Source: Mesostigma viride (Eukaryota > Streptophyta > Mesostigmatophyceae > Mesostigmatales > Mesostigmataceae). From it: 60,000 nucleotides of DNA. Within the stretch, counting starts at the first letter, position 1, and each line of letters starts with the position of its first letter. The position numbers and the translations under genes were made by a program. Positions 20,887 through 33,700 of the stretch are shown in pieces. The stretch covers positions 911,855 to 971,854 of the forward strand of contig RPFO01000288.1 of NCBI GenBank assembly GCA_009746045.1, in the 5' to 3' direction. The notes below the pieces were generated by a model. It worked only from the letters and a program-made list of their open reading frames with translations. It made no database searches and was not told the DNA's origin.

Positions 20887-21190
20887 ATGATGCAGACGAT
20901 ATTTGTTTAAACTTTTGTGTAATTATTTTTCTAATGAGATTAGCATAGTACTCCGTGGCATGCCTTTGCGCATGACACGCAAGTACTTACTTACTTATAC
21001 TCAGCAAAGCGCCCCTTCCTCTTGGGATATTTGCTACATGTACTCCCAACGGAGATATGTTACAATTTAATTTAATTTAATTTAATGATGCAGACGATAT
21101 TTGTAACTTTCGTGTAATTATTTTTCTAAGTGAGATTAGCGTAGCTTACTGCGTGTCATGCCCATGCGCATGACACGCAAGTACTTACTT
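20887..21190. repeat. ~105-bp direct repeat with hairpin and (TTAC)n end
   Basis: ATGATGCAGACGATATTTGT..GTAATTATTTTTCTAA..GAGATTAGC occurs at 20887-21000 and again at 21085-21190. Both copies end in CGCATGACACGCAAGTACTTACTTA. In the second copy GCGTGTCATGC pairs with GCATGACACGC as a hairpin directly before the TACTTACTTA tail. Confidence 0.8.
21040..21086 (+). repeat. Hairpin CTCCCAACGGAG plus (TTTAA)n tail
   Basis: TGCTACATGTACTCCCAACGGAG then ATGTTACAATTTAATTTAATT. One of at least four copies of this 3'-end module (others at 9485-9530, 15365-15434 and, on the minus strand, 42610-42660). Confidence 0.8.
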
Positions 21191-21297
21191 ATATAATTTA
21201 ATTAATTAATTAAACTCGTGCTCCCGTTGGAGAGTCACGGAGCATTAACCCTGAGTGATGGATGGATGGGTACGCAATCCTACCGGGCTAATCTTCT

Positions 21298-21420
21298 GAT
21301 TTGGCACGCCGCAAAGGTGAAAACCATTTGCGTTCAGTGCCGGTCCGCGGAAAGCGCGATCTGCAAATGAATCCAGGCCGGAATCGAACTAGGGACCTCT
21401 TAATCTATCTACAAAAACAA
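21298..21420 (-). repeat. tRNA-derived SINE-like fragment, copy 2
   Basis: On the minus strand GTTCGATTCCGGCC (B-box match, 21380-21389) is followed by the same block as at 13426. The plus-strand translation contains MNPGRNRTRDL, a string typical of accidental translations of tRNA-derived SINEs. The 3' end TTTGCGGCGTGCCAAATCAG recurs at 41240-41258. Confidence 0.55.
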
Positions 21421-24400
21421 TCCTACCCTATATCTGTTGTGCCCTCGACCCTAGGGGTCACCAAGTTGCATGTTGCGCAATGCACTTAATATTCAATCCA
21501 GTTTGCAAATTAGCCATGAGGAGCTCCTCATGGCTAATAATTAATTAAGGGGAGGTGGCACCCCAAAAACCTTAAAACTTGACCCATGCTAATATCACTT
21601 GAATTTCAGTTGCACCATGCTAAATTATGATTGGGGGCACTAAATAACATCTCTAGTGAGTTGTCCATGCACTTGTTGGGGGTACTACCCCCACATATAC
21701 GCCAATATAGCGCTATAAATAGAAAAAGACGCTAATTAGGGCTATGTATGCCCCAGCCCATGCACTCATTTGTTGGCAAAAAAAAATGTAGCGTCTATAG
21801 TTCCCTGAGTTTGTAGCTTGCTGAGCTATTTACATCATGAAAATGACAAAACCTTGAACAGTTATTAATTTCCCCGCAAAAGTACCCTTTTTTTACCGGA
21901 CATTGGGAATAAACATGTCATAAACACTTCAGATTAGGCAACAAAATGTAGCGAAAATCCGGCTAACAGGGGGACAGCAGTGGGTCCAAGTCCCAGGTCA
22001 TTCCGACAAGTCTAGCTCAAGTTATTGCGTTTGGCGTGCTAAAACCTGAACATACGCTAAATGAGGTTTTTCTGTGTATAAGGCCACCTAGGCATCATGT
22101 TTTCCATCCAAGAAGCCAAAAAACATGCCCAACTCGATCACACAACATAAGAAAAGGCTAGGCACCTCATCTGCCCTCCCCTGCCCTCAGCATGGCCAGC
22201 CTTGCCAGCGTGCGCATAGCAACACCATCGCTAGGCATACACGCACCAAGAGAGCATACACTAAGCTCAGCCCAAGGTTACCATGTAAATTTATGCCAAG
22301 AACTCAGCAAGTATACGTGTAAAAACCTTAGAAAGACTGCCCAAGCAATAGAGGCAACTGCAGCCTGCAAACTTGGCAGCAAATCATACATGTTGTATGC
22401 CAAGCATTCACATCCTATCCAGCTTGCCTTGCTGCACACATAGCAGGGAAGTCTTAATGGTTATAGCTCAAGGAAAGCAATGGAAACACCTATCTAATGC
22501 AATGCCACTCATGCAGTATGGCCAGCAAAAGAACCACTCTCACCTTCCTTTCCAATAGGGCAATTTGCTAAGAAGCTGATGCCAGCTTGTTAGCCTCTAG
22601 GCACATGCCGGATGTCGTTCTAAAACAGGCGTGTCAGATCCGGCACATAACAAAGCGTCTGAGCAAGGTCACGTCCAAAGGATTATGGAAAACAAATGTC
22701 AACACATTACCAACAACTTGACCTCGGCGCATTTAGCATGCCAGCCACAAACTACACGAAATTGTACGAAATAGCTAGGAATCTGACGATGCAACCGAAA
22801 GAAATGGAGCGCTTCCTGCAGGGAAACTGCCCGAAAAAAAGGCGAAAGGCCGACGTTAATGCACCTGCCTGCGTGGAAATGTTTCATGCATAAACTGGCA
22901 CGCAAGCTCGAACAATAAAAGACATCATCCATTGATCAGGCGAACAAGGAAGGTGCGCCTTCCGTGAATACGTCGAAGGCGACATGCGCAGGCCTGCGTA
23001 GGTTCTTACCTTGAATGCCGGAAATGTAAAAGAAACCGGGAAGCTTCGGCACAAACTCGACAACACCATTAAGTTAGCTTCATAATCGCTCTTTAGAGCC
23101 TACGTTGCCTCACAATAGCTGCCGTAAACCTGCATTAAATTTCATGATCCGCAAGAGAAATTATATCCTGGACCCCCGCGCCCGTAGCCGTTCGAGAAAT
23201 TAGCGATATTGCAAACCGTAAACTTTCCGCCACGCAATGAGGTCATCAACTAATCTTCTGCGAAATTCAAGCATTTTTTCTAGCTGTTTACGTGCCATAT
23301 CGATTAATATTGCATAAAGGCATGCCGCCATGGCCACTTCCGCGAGGGTTGAGCGGTCCGGGCACACATTATACACCGTACGGACGGTACCGCGAATTTT
23401 TTGGCGCGGAAAATATTCGGCGCGCCACGTCCCCTTAATTAGTTGTCTATGTACGGGCACACAAAATCTGCCATTACACTGAACGGAAAAAAGCATGCTT
23501 TTAGGAATGATGGGATGCGATAGGTCGCAGAAACAGTCACTTCCATTACAAACTAAAGTAATTACAAGATATTTAGTGAAACGTGAACAGGCAGATGCCA
23601 ACACAATGCAAACAGGGGCAACCTCCAGTAAATGCAAGGGAGCACTGTGTTGCCCGGCACAAAAGAATTGGGGCAAGTTCATGAATTCAGCCAGTTTTTT
23701 CCAGATTAACTGTTCCAGGTGAACTGCCTGTGCATGGTATCTGGTTGATGCAGCATCAATGCCATTTCATCTGTGTGCTGCTGCCCCTGTTGCTGCTCCT
23801 CCCTCATCCGTTGCTCAACACCCCGGCACGAAGGCACCTCTGCACAGGGGATGCGTGCCCTCCCCAGGCAGTGACCGGCAAATGGGATGACGGGGCCCCG
23901 CCCATGACCCCACCCCAGGGATGGCGCGCGCTGCACCTTGTGGCTCATGAGCCAACGGTTACACTCCCAAAGTAGCCAGGTACATGGGGAGGACTAGCAA
24001 GGACGAGCCCGCAGCAAGTCGCCCAATGTGGCCACGCTTGGGTGCACCAACGGTGGCTTCTCTGGGCATATTGTGGCGCAGCCAACACAACGGCCGTCGC
24101 GGCGGCTTCGCTGCCCTTGTGGCGCTGCAGCGCACCGCACCACCCGGCGTGCCCACACGGCATGGGGGCAAGGCTGCCATGAAGCCCCACCCACATGGCT
24201 GGCTGGCAGGCACGTCACATCCCCCATCCCTGCCCAATGCTTACCACCTGCGGGCATGTGAACACAAGGCAGGCATCAGCGCGCTGATGACGATGAGCGC
24301 ATGATGATGTCATCCGGCACCTTGTGAGTGCCTCCATCGAGCAACCACCAGCTCCTGCCACCCCCCTGGGAGCTGAGACCAACGCCATCACACACCGGCC

Positions 24401-24687
24401 CCCCTCAGCCACAGGACAAGGGGCTGGATGGCACACCCAGCAGCGCCAGCGGGGCAGGTCGCAGTTGGTGGTGAGCGCAGGGGCGTGCAGGGGCAGGGGA
24501 CGCAACCACCCTGGCTCTCATGCAAATGGGACCCGTGGAACGGCCCAGAGTTGTGTGGCAGCCAGCAGTAATGTTGCTGCGGGCTGCCTAGCAGCAACAT
24601 GCTGCCGCCGCCGCCGTACCTGTCCTTGCGCTGCGAGGCAGCTGAAAGAGGCCGCAACAAGAATCAAACGACGGGAGCGGCAACAAG

Positions 24688-25492
24688 CTAGCTGCCGGCA
24701 GCCACAGCTTTACGCGCATCGGGGGCGCCCCTTCCACCACCCCTCCCGCCCCCCCTGCGGCCACCCCGCCCACCTGCCTCTGGGAGCCCACCGCCGCCGC
24801 GCCCCCTTCCCCTGGCCGGTGCCCCGCTGGATGCCGGCGTGCCACTGCCCTCCCCTTCCCAGCGGCCTCCTGTGCCAGCACCCGCACCACCAGTCACTGG
24901 GGCCACCTTAGGCCCCACCACAGCGCGGCCGGCACCCTGTGAGGGCACAGGCATGGCCGCACTCGCGCCCCCCCCCGGGGCACCTGAAGAGGGCGCCACC
25001 CCCCCGGGTCTGGCGGGCGCTGCCCCTGGTGCTGGCCCCGCGACGCGAGCACCCGCACTAGGGCCGTTGGGTGCCACTGGCAAAGCCTGGGGCGCGCCGG
25101 GGCCGACCTTTGGTGCGCCCTGCTGCTGCAGCTGCTGCTGTTTTTCCTGTTGCTGCTGTTGCACGGACCCACCCCCCGCAGCAGCGGCGGCGGCAGCCAT
25201 GGCGGCCTGCGCGGCAGAGCTAGCCCGTCCTGATGCCGTCGCAGGCACTGCCGACTGCTGCGCCCCGCCCCGCCCGCTGCCCCCGCGACCTGTGCCCCCT
25301 TGCCCCCCACCCCCCTGCGCTGCTACCCCGCGACCCCTCCCTTGGCCCATGGCCCCAGCAGCAGGCGTTCCCCCCCCCGCAACAGCAGCGCTGTTCGCTG
25401 TTTTGCTGCCCGCCCCGAGTGCTTGTGGCTGCTGCGCGCCGCCACCCCCTGCGGCTGCGCCTGTGCTGTTCCCTGCAGGGCTCTTCTGCACT

Positions 25493-25528
<36 letters not shown>

Positions 25529-25539
25529 TGCTGCTGTTG

Positions 25540-25605
<66 letters not shown>

Positions 25606-27363
25606 TTGTTGCTGTTGTGTCAGCGTGGATGGCGGGCCCGCCAACTCAGCACGGGCAGTGGTCCCTGGCTCCGCCGCCTTTTGTCCCTGGGGCACTGCGG
25701 GCCGTTGCTGCGGCGCCTGCGCGCGCGGAGCCTCCAACACCGAGGGCGGTGTGGCAACCCCCTCCGCCCCCCCCGTCGTCGCCCCAGGGCCCGCGCCGGC
25801 CCCTTCCCTCGGCGCGCCCCTCGTTGGGGGCTTGTAGATCGGCTTGTCCTCCCGCTTGGGGCGCGCGCCCGCGTCCCCACCCGGGGGTGGTGCGCGCGGC
25901 TGGTCACCCTTGCCCCCCACTAATCCAGGGGGGGCTGTCCCAGCTGGGGCCCCGGCAGCCAAAGCGGCGCTGGCCTGCTGCCCCATGTGCTGCCCCACTT
26001 GGCGCGGGTCCCCCCACGCAGGCCTGGGAGCCACAGTGGCTGCGGGCGCACCCGCCGCGCCCCTGACAGTATTGCTTGGCACGGGCGCACTGCCGGCCAA
26101 CCCTGCTGGTGGAGTCTGCTGGGGCCCGCTTGGGGAGCCCGCCGCCACCGCCATGGGTGATGGCGACATCCCGGCATTTGGTGGCGGTGGCGCCCCATTT
26201 GACCCCGCAGGAGCGCTGATGGGCCGCTGTAGCTGCTGGCTGCCAGCACCCACCACGGCTGGCCCCTGCGCGCCCCCAGGTGGGGCACTTCTTCCTGCGC
26301 CGGTTGCCCGCTTGCCGGTGCCACGACCCCTGTCGACGCCCCCCCGACCCTGCGTTGCTTGCTCATCGGTTTGTGGCCCCTTGCTGTTGTTGTTGTTGAC
26401 GTTGTTTGTATTGCCACTGCCGCTGCGGCCGCCCCGCTTGCCATCAACCTTGCCACCGCCGCGCCCCAATGCCACCGCCCGCTTGGGGGCACCCTGGTCG
26501 CCGCCAAAAGGGCCCCCCAGATGGGTAGGAAGGCCGATGGCCTCGCCTGCGCCCGCCACGCCACCGTACCCGCCGAAAGACCCCATGCCTGCGGCGGGCT
26601 GAACTCCGGCAGCAGTGCCGCCAAACGCATGCATCGGCGGCGAGTGGTGCATCGGCATGTGCACGCCGATCGTGAAGCCCAGGTTGGGGTCGTGGGGTCG
26701 GCCCCCACCCTGAGCGGCGCCCATGCCAACCACCTGGCCGGCATTGGGCAACGGCAGGGGCCGCTGTGGGGGCGGCGGCAGTGGCTGCGGCGTGGTGTCT
26801 CCGTGCAGATCCGCCGGGAGGTACACAGGTGTGGGCTGCACAGGATGCACGGGCAGGGGCGGTGGCGGCGGCGGTGCTGCGTTGGGCATTGCCTGGCCCG
26901 GCCGCTGCGCCCCCTGGGCCGCCTCCCCCTGTTTGTTGCCATCCCCTGCCTGCACGGGGGCCATCCCCCCGGGCCCCTTACCATGCGCGTGCGCTGGAGG
27001 AGCCGCGCGCGCGCCGGCCTTGGCCCGCCCGCCCCTCTCCCCTCGCCGGTGGCCCGCATCACCCCCCCCAGCACTAACGACCGCGACGCTGGGGGTGGTG
27101 GACACGCCAGGGGCCGCGAGGGGTGGGGGCGAGGGCGGCTGTCCCACCCCCTGTGGCTTTGCGCCGGCCACCCCACTGTTGCCAGCATTGTTGCCGGCGG
27201 GCGCGTCCTGTGGTCGGCCGGTTGCTGCGTCGGCGGGCTGAGACGCGGGGGGGGCGGTCGTCGGACGGTCCCTGGCCCCCCCCTTGCCCTGCTGCCTGCC
27301 GCCGCCGCTGTCCCCTGGGCGACGCTCCTGCTGGCGCGCCCCTGCACGCCCCCCCTGCCGCCC

Positions 27364-27394
<31 letters not shown>

Positions 27395-27679
27395 CGTTGT
27401 TGCTGCGCTTGTTGCTGCTGTTGCTGTTGTTGGTGCGCTGCCTGCTCCTGGGATGTCTCCCCAGCTCCACCAACCCCGACCGAGGGGGAGACACGTTCGG
27501 GGCCCCCCTGTGGTGGCCCCTGCCGCGGCCCCCCTGCCTCCTGCCTAGCACCCTCCTGAGCAGTGGCAGGCCCCGCCGCGCCCTGCTTCTTTTTCTTTGG
27601 CTTGTGGCTCGCCCGCCCACGCGCACTCTCCTGTTGCTGCTGCTGCATTAGCTGTTGTTGCGCTTGTTGCTGCTGTTGG

Positions 27680-27729
<50 letters not shown>

Positions 27730-30700
27730 TTGCTGCGGCTGCAGTTGTGGCTTGGGCGATGGCAGCTGTGCTTGTTGCTGCTGGGGTAGTGATGGCGAAG
27801 GAAGCGGCTGTGACTGCGGTTGGAACACCCCTCCCCAGCCAGACCCCCCCCCCACACACAAAAAAAGTTACCCACCCCAAGCACCCCCCACCCACTCATT
27901 TCCCACCCAAACCATCCCACCATCAACACCATCCCACCCACAAGGCCACACCATCCCACCCCGCAGGGAAGCCACAAGACAGCCGCACAGCACACGCGCA
28001 CGCAGCATGCAAGCACATGGTGAGTCAGCGGGGATGGACCGCGAAGGGACCAACATGGCGTTGACGCTCGCCCGCCATCCGCCACTCCACAACAGGGCAC
28101 AGCAGGCAAGGCGCCATCCAAACCACCGCTCACTCTAGCATCGCACCGGCCGCTTGCCCTCACCGGACGCGCCCCCCCCCCCCCCCCCCCCGCAAGTTAC
28201 CGAGGCTGCCTGCAGCCTAAACACGGGCATGAAGCGGCCACGCACACAATGCCACATGGCATCGTGCCCACTCCCACCCACCACCCACATCGGCGCAATG
28301 TGACCCCATGCGGCAACCCCACGCTGCGACCCCATGCACAACCCACCCGCATGACCCCCCTGCACGACCCACCCGCACGACCCACCCGCACGCAGCCCAA
28401 GTGAACGCACCTTGGGGACATCCTGTGCCTGTTGTGGCTGTTGCTGCGGCGGCGTCTGCTGCGGGTTCTGAGCGTGCGCTGCCTGCAGGTGCTGAGCGTA
28501 TGGCTGCGAGGAACCCGGCTCCGGAGCCCACCCAGCGGCCGCGTCCCCCCCCACGTGGTCCCCCCCCCCTCTGACCCGTGGGGACGCATGAGGATGCGCA
28601 CAGGGGGGCCCTGCTGCGCGCGCATGTCGTGCGGGCCCTGCAGGGGGTGCCCTTGCACGTGGCCGTGCACATGCCCCCCCTGCGGCACGTGGTGCGGCTC
28701 GCCATGCATCCCATGCGGCGCAAAAAGTGGCATGCCCCCCCCGTGGTGGTGGCCTGCCATATGCCCCTCGTTGCCCCGCACCGGTCGCCCCTGCTCAAAG
28801 TGGGGCTCCGCATGGCCCCCGTGCCGCATGGGGGCGTGCGGCGCCGGCAGATACTGCTGGCCATGCGCCTGCGCCTGTTGCTGCTGCTGCTGCTGCTGTT
28901 GCGCACGCACATCCACTGCCGTCGCCCCCATCGCGGACGACAGGTCCGAGGGAAGCACCTCGTCGTCAAAGACAGGCTTCGAGTAGTCCTGCCAACGGGA
29001 CCACACGCACGCCCACGCGATAGGGGACACGCGTGCAGGTGAGGGTGATACTACACAAGTGGTGCGATACGAGTCCCGCACACGTGCCAGGGCGCAGGGG
29101 AGGAGGAGAGGGCGCAAGGGTGAGGGTAAGGGTGAGGAAAACACCAAAGGGGGGGAGTACGAAGGTCCTGCCGCATCATGACGGCACCGGCCACAGGGGG
29201 GGGAAGGAAGGAGATACACAGGTTGGGGTTGACGAGAGAGGGAGTGCAAGCGAGGGGGACGAACAAAAGGGGGGTCCTTTGGAGGGGCAAGCGGACACCA
29301 AGCGGCAGTTACGGGAGATCTCGCGATGGCATGTGACATGATGTGCGGGTCAAGCTAGCACAACAGCATGCAGGGACCCCTACCATGCCACGCGGGTCAG
29401 ACTAAGCCGATGATTGTGTGCACTTTAGGGGAGACACATGTGCGCCCTGTAGTGAACCCCCACGTGCGCGCTTTAGTGGACATGCATGCAGGCCCTGTCC
29501 ACATGCGGCCCGCAAGCACCATCGTCAACCCGGTCAGCAGCACTGTCTTCAGAGATATGCACTACACCACTGTCTGGTCAGTGTAAGTACCGTCTACTGG
29601 CAAACCCACATGGGGCACCCACCATGGCTGGGCGCCCCAACCCCCCCCCCCACCGCACGCGTGCAGCACCCACCATTGCTTCGTAGTCGTCCGCCGCCCA
29701 ATCAAGGTGCGGGTGTGCATGGCCCCCATGGTGACCCCCGTGGTGGTGGTGATGTGGCGCGTGGTGGGCCACATGCGCTACTTGGGGCGCCCCCGATGTC
29801 GACGACACGGTGCCATGTGGTGGCGCCGCCCCTGCCCCCCCCTCGTCCGCCCCCGTCCTACCCTCACCCCCGCGCCCGCCCGCCGTGACGCCCTGGCCGT
29901 CACGCGCCGGTCCCTGGGCCATGTCAGCCCCCGGTCGGCGCATGCCCAGCCCATCCTTCCCCTCGTTGGGGGGACCGTCCAGGGGCCTCCCCTGTCCCTG
30001 GCCGCGCCCACCCCCTCGGTCCATCCCAGGGTGCTCGCCCTCACGCTCGGCGCGCCCGCCCCCGCCATACCCATGCGGCCTACCACCTCGCGCATACTCA
30101 TCCTTGACGGGAAAGCTCATGCCGTGCGGTCCAGGGCCAGGTGGCCTGCCAGGGCCCGCCATGCCCCCATACATGCCACCCTCGTCCCGCCACCCATGAG
30201 GGGGCGGCCCAGGGTAGCCAGGCCCTTGCCCCCGCATCGGCTGGCCGCGGAAACCCCCCATCGGGTGGGGGTACCCGTGGCCCTCAAAGCCACCCGCGGG
30301 GTAGGGCATCGCGCCGCCGCGGCCGTCAGGGCCCCCACCCATGGGGCCACCGCGGTAGTAGTCCACTGGGCCGGGGCCGAAGGGGCCAGGGTGGTAGCGC
30401 TGGGGGGGACCCCCTGCGTAGGGGTCGTGGTACATGCCCCCCCCCCCACCGGCACCCCCATGGTAATACGGCGCCCCGCCACCCCCCGGTGCATCTTTCC
30501 GCCTCCACTGCGGGGGACCCTCGCCGTAGCCCTGGGGACCGGGAGCGCTTCCCCCGCCGTCGCGCCGCCAGCTTTCGGCCAGCGGCCCTGGCGGGTGGCC
30601 CATGCCGGCATCTGCAGGGTGCAATGGAGGAGCCATGGAGATGCGGGTAGGTTGACCGCCGCAGGCATCCATGCCCGCGCACATCTCCATGCACACAACA

Positions 30701-33700
30701 TCAGTCACCGCACTCATCCACGCACGCATCCAGGCACACATCCACGCCCCCAAAGCACCATGCACCCCGCACTAGCCCACAAGGTAGGTTCGCCTACCTA
30801 TTCCACTCTTTCATCTGCCAGCGCTGTTGCCTGCCCAACCCTGTTTCAAGGGACATGATCTACCACCACCCGCTTGGCGCTCCCACCCCGTCCCCCCCAC
30901 GCTGCACTCGCACGCAGTATCCCCACTTTGCAGATGGCTGCGCAATGCTGTCGCATGCAACACGCCGGGCAAGGGCACACAACACACCGTCTGCCCCCCC
31001 CCCTCAACACACCCACCCGCGAGGCTGCCCCCCTCCAACATTCCCACCTGTGAGGCTGCCCCCCCCAACAAGCCCACCCACGAAGCAGGTGATACACCAA
31101 CATGCTGCAGGCCATAGATAGCAAGCAACGCTGTTGCCGCAGCCACGCGCGTAGCGACCAGCATGCCACCCAATAGCCCTTAAGAGCGAGAGTGCAGCAG
31201 GCACAGCCCCATCAGTGCAATACATAGTGCCTAATTCGTGCCAAAAGAACGCCCCCCCCAAGTGCAAGCATCGCCCAACAGCCCCAGGGTCTCCCAGGGT
31301 ACTGCAGGTTGGTTTCCATCACATCATACCTGAGTAGCCGCCACTGGGCGCGCCCCTGCCCTGCTCACGGTCACGCCCGCCCACGTCGTCCCTGGGGGAG
31401 TCCGTGCCCCCTGCGGCCCCACGGGCGGACAACCAACCCATGGCCCCCAGCGCGGCGACCACCCGATGGCCATGTACATGTTTAGGGTACACGTTCCCAT
31501 GTACGGTACGTGCCGATGGGTTACGATGCGACAAGATTCGTGACACCATGCATGCCCAGGGCGCACCCTGGCCAGGCCCCGCATGGCACGTGGGAGGCGT
31601 GCGCCTGAAGAATGGTAATCTATTCAAAAGCACCAACAAGCTTCCCACACGTTGCAAACATGAGCACACACAGGGACCGTCATACAACCTTTAGTGATCT
31701 ATAGCGACCGACATGAGCTCGCCATCAGGTGAATCGCCGAGACCCGAGCGCCCGTGACAAGCACGCGCCTGCACGGCAAATGCGCAGGGCTAGCCTAGGC
31801 TTGCGCCAGCCACAAGCGCGCAAAAGACACGACCAGCCCCTCCTTGCCCTCCGTTCCATCACAACACAAGGCAGATCGTCAAAAACAACACAGCCACTGA
31901 AACAAGACAAAACAAAAAGGGCCCACGCGTGACAAATAAGCAAAACACCAGCAAATGGGCGCGCATCAGCGTGCCCTGCCTTGCACACACACTAGCTAGG
32001 GCGCAACCAGTGTGGTAGCCTACAGGATACCTGCCTTGTACACTGTTGACGGGCTACCACCTGCCAACAGCACCATGACCCTACCTGGCCCGTACGCCCC
32101 ATACGGCGCCCCCCGGTGGTCCCTGCGCCCATACTCGCGGTCATGCCCATGGCCATGTCCATGCTCATGCGTGTGGCCATGCGCGTGGCCATGTTCGTGG
32201 CCGTGGGCGTCCAATGGTTCGCCGCCAGGTGGCATACGGGGCATGTCGCCTGCATGGGACCATGGTGGGGTGCACGTTACCAACAAAGCAGGCAAGCGTG
32301 AGGTGGGGTGCGCGTGCTGGGGAGCAACCACACCGTGGCAAGCGCGGTTCGCCATCAAAAGCCTGCCCACAGGGCACAATAGGCTGGGGGAAGCCGTGTG
32401 GCGTGCAGGTGAGAGCGGGACGGGGTCGTAACGGCGTTGCGGCACGTGGTGACAGCCAGCATGCAAATGCAATGCATGCATGCACACAGGCTCGCAGGCA
32501 GTGTGCAAATGACAGCCAGCATGCAAATGCAATGCATGCATGCACACAGGCTCGCAGGCAGTGTGCAAATGACAGGCAGCGTGCAAATGGCATGCATGCA
32601 TGCACACAGGCCCGCAGGCAGTGTGCAAATGACAGCCAGCATGCAAATGCAATGCATGCATGCACACAGGCTCGCAGGCAGTGTGCAAATGACAGGCAGC
32701 GTGCAAATGGCATGCATGCATGCACACAGGCCCGCAGGCAGTGTGCAAATGACAGGCAGCGTGCAAATGCCATGCATGCATGCACACAGGCCCGCAGGCA
32801 GCGTTCAAATGACAGGCAGCGCGCAAATGCAATGCATGCACACACGCCGGCAGGCAGCGTGCTGGCGGACACAGGGCAGGCATGCCGCGACGGTCCTGCA
32901 ACACGCAGGAGAATCCTGTACAGTTTGACAGTAACCAAGAATAACGGCAACCATGGCGCGCAGTAACTTGCACGGGCCTGTGGGCCATCCCCATGCATGT
33001 GCGCGCCCCAGGCCATCCATGTTGGCGTCTGTGTCCTCCCGAGTCAGATCCACGGCACGTGCTGACACATGCTGACACGTGCGCTCGCGTGCCACTTTCG
33101 TCTTATTAGCTCCAACGTATGGATGGCCACGTCCCACCACGCGCGCAAGCACGTAATACATCACTGCCAAAGTCATCCCACACGCGCTCGCGTCTTACAC
33201 CTTACACCCATGGCATGGGGAACATGACAGATGCATTCGCGTCATATACAAATGCCAAAAGTCAAGATGGGCGGGCCCCCATCTTGTGTGCATGCACCAG
33301 TCAAGATGGGGATGGGGACGATTGCAACACGCGCGCTCACCTCCGGGTGCCGGTGCGGGCGCCAACCCTACACCCGCACTGCCGTCATCCTTCGCAGTCG
33401 CGGCAGACAGCGAGGGGAAGTCACGCAGCTGCGCCGCCGAGTAGCCAGCTCCGCCCCGGTCATGCATGCCCGCGCCCCCGCCGTGCTGGGGGGTGTACGG
33501 CCGGTCGCCCGGGGCAGCACCCTGGGGTCCCTGGCCCTGTTGAGGGTGCCAGGGTGGGAGACAGCCGCATGAGCATTACAAGGGGGCGAGGCAGGAGCGC
33601 GGGCACTGGCCAAGGGCGAGCTTATCGCCGACAAGGAAGCATGATATGGAGAGTTGCTATATTGCGCTCGTAGTTCGTCAAAATAATACATGTTGCGACC

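Larger units (their letters stand above)
20601..24687. other. No supported gene; repeats and 3' flank of the MOS1-like gene
   Basis: 20601-21420 holds element leader and 3'-end modules (entries at 20887, 21040 and 21298). From 21.5 to 23.9 kb I see only short frames without domains. The last ~730 bases below 24688 are the likely 3' UTR of the MOS1-like gene. A minus-strand TGTAA at about 23959-23963, the usual algal polyadenylation signal, would end it there, but this is a guess from the motif only. Confidence 0.45.

Noticed and set aside
22125-23682. Several 60-160-codon frames (22125-22443 plus, 22699-23682 both strands)
   Set aside because: No motif or consistent splice pattern; composition resembles non-coding sequence. 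A host exon here cannot be excluded without transcripts.
26359-27651. 430-codon plus-strand frame rich in Leu/Arg opposite the poly-Q exon
   Set aside because: It is the antisense shadow of the MOS1-like last exon (CTG runs read as Leu/Cys/Ala). No independent motif.
32453-32860. Possible CRISPR-like array (regular 60-bp spacing)
   Set aside because: Whole units repeat without unique spacers; it is a plain tandem repeat in an intron of a eukaryotic gene.
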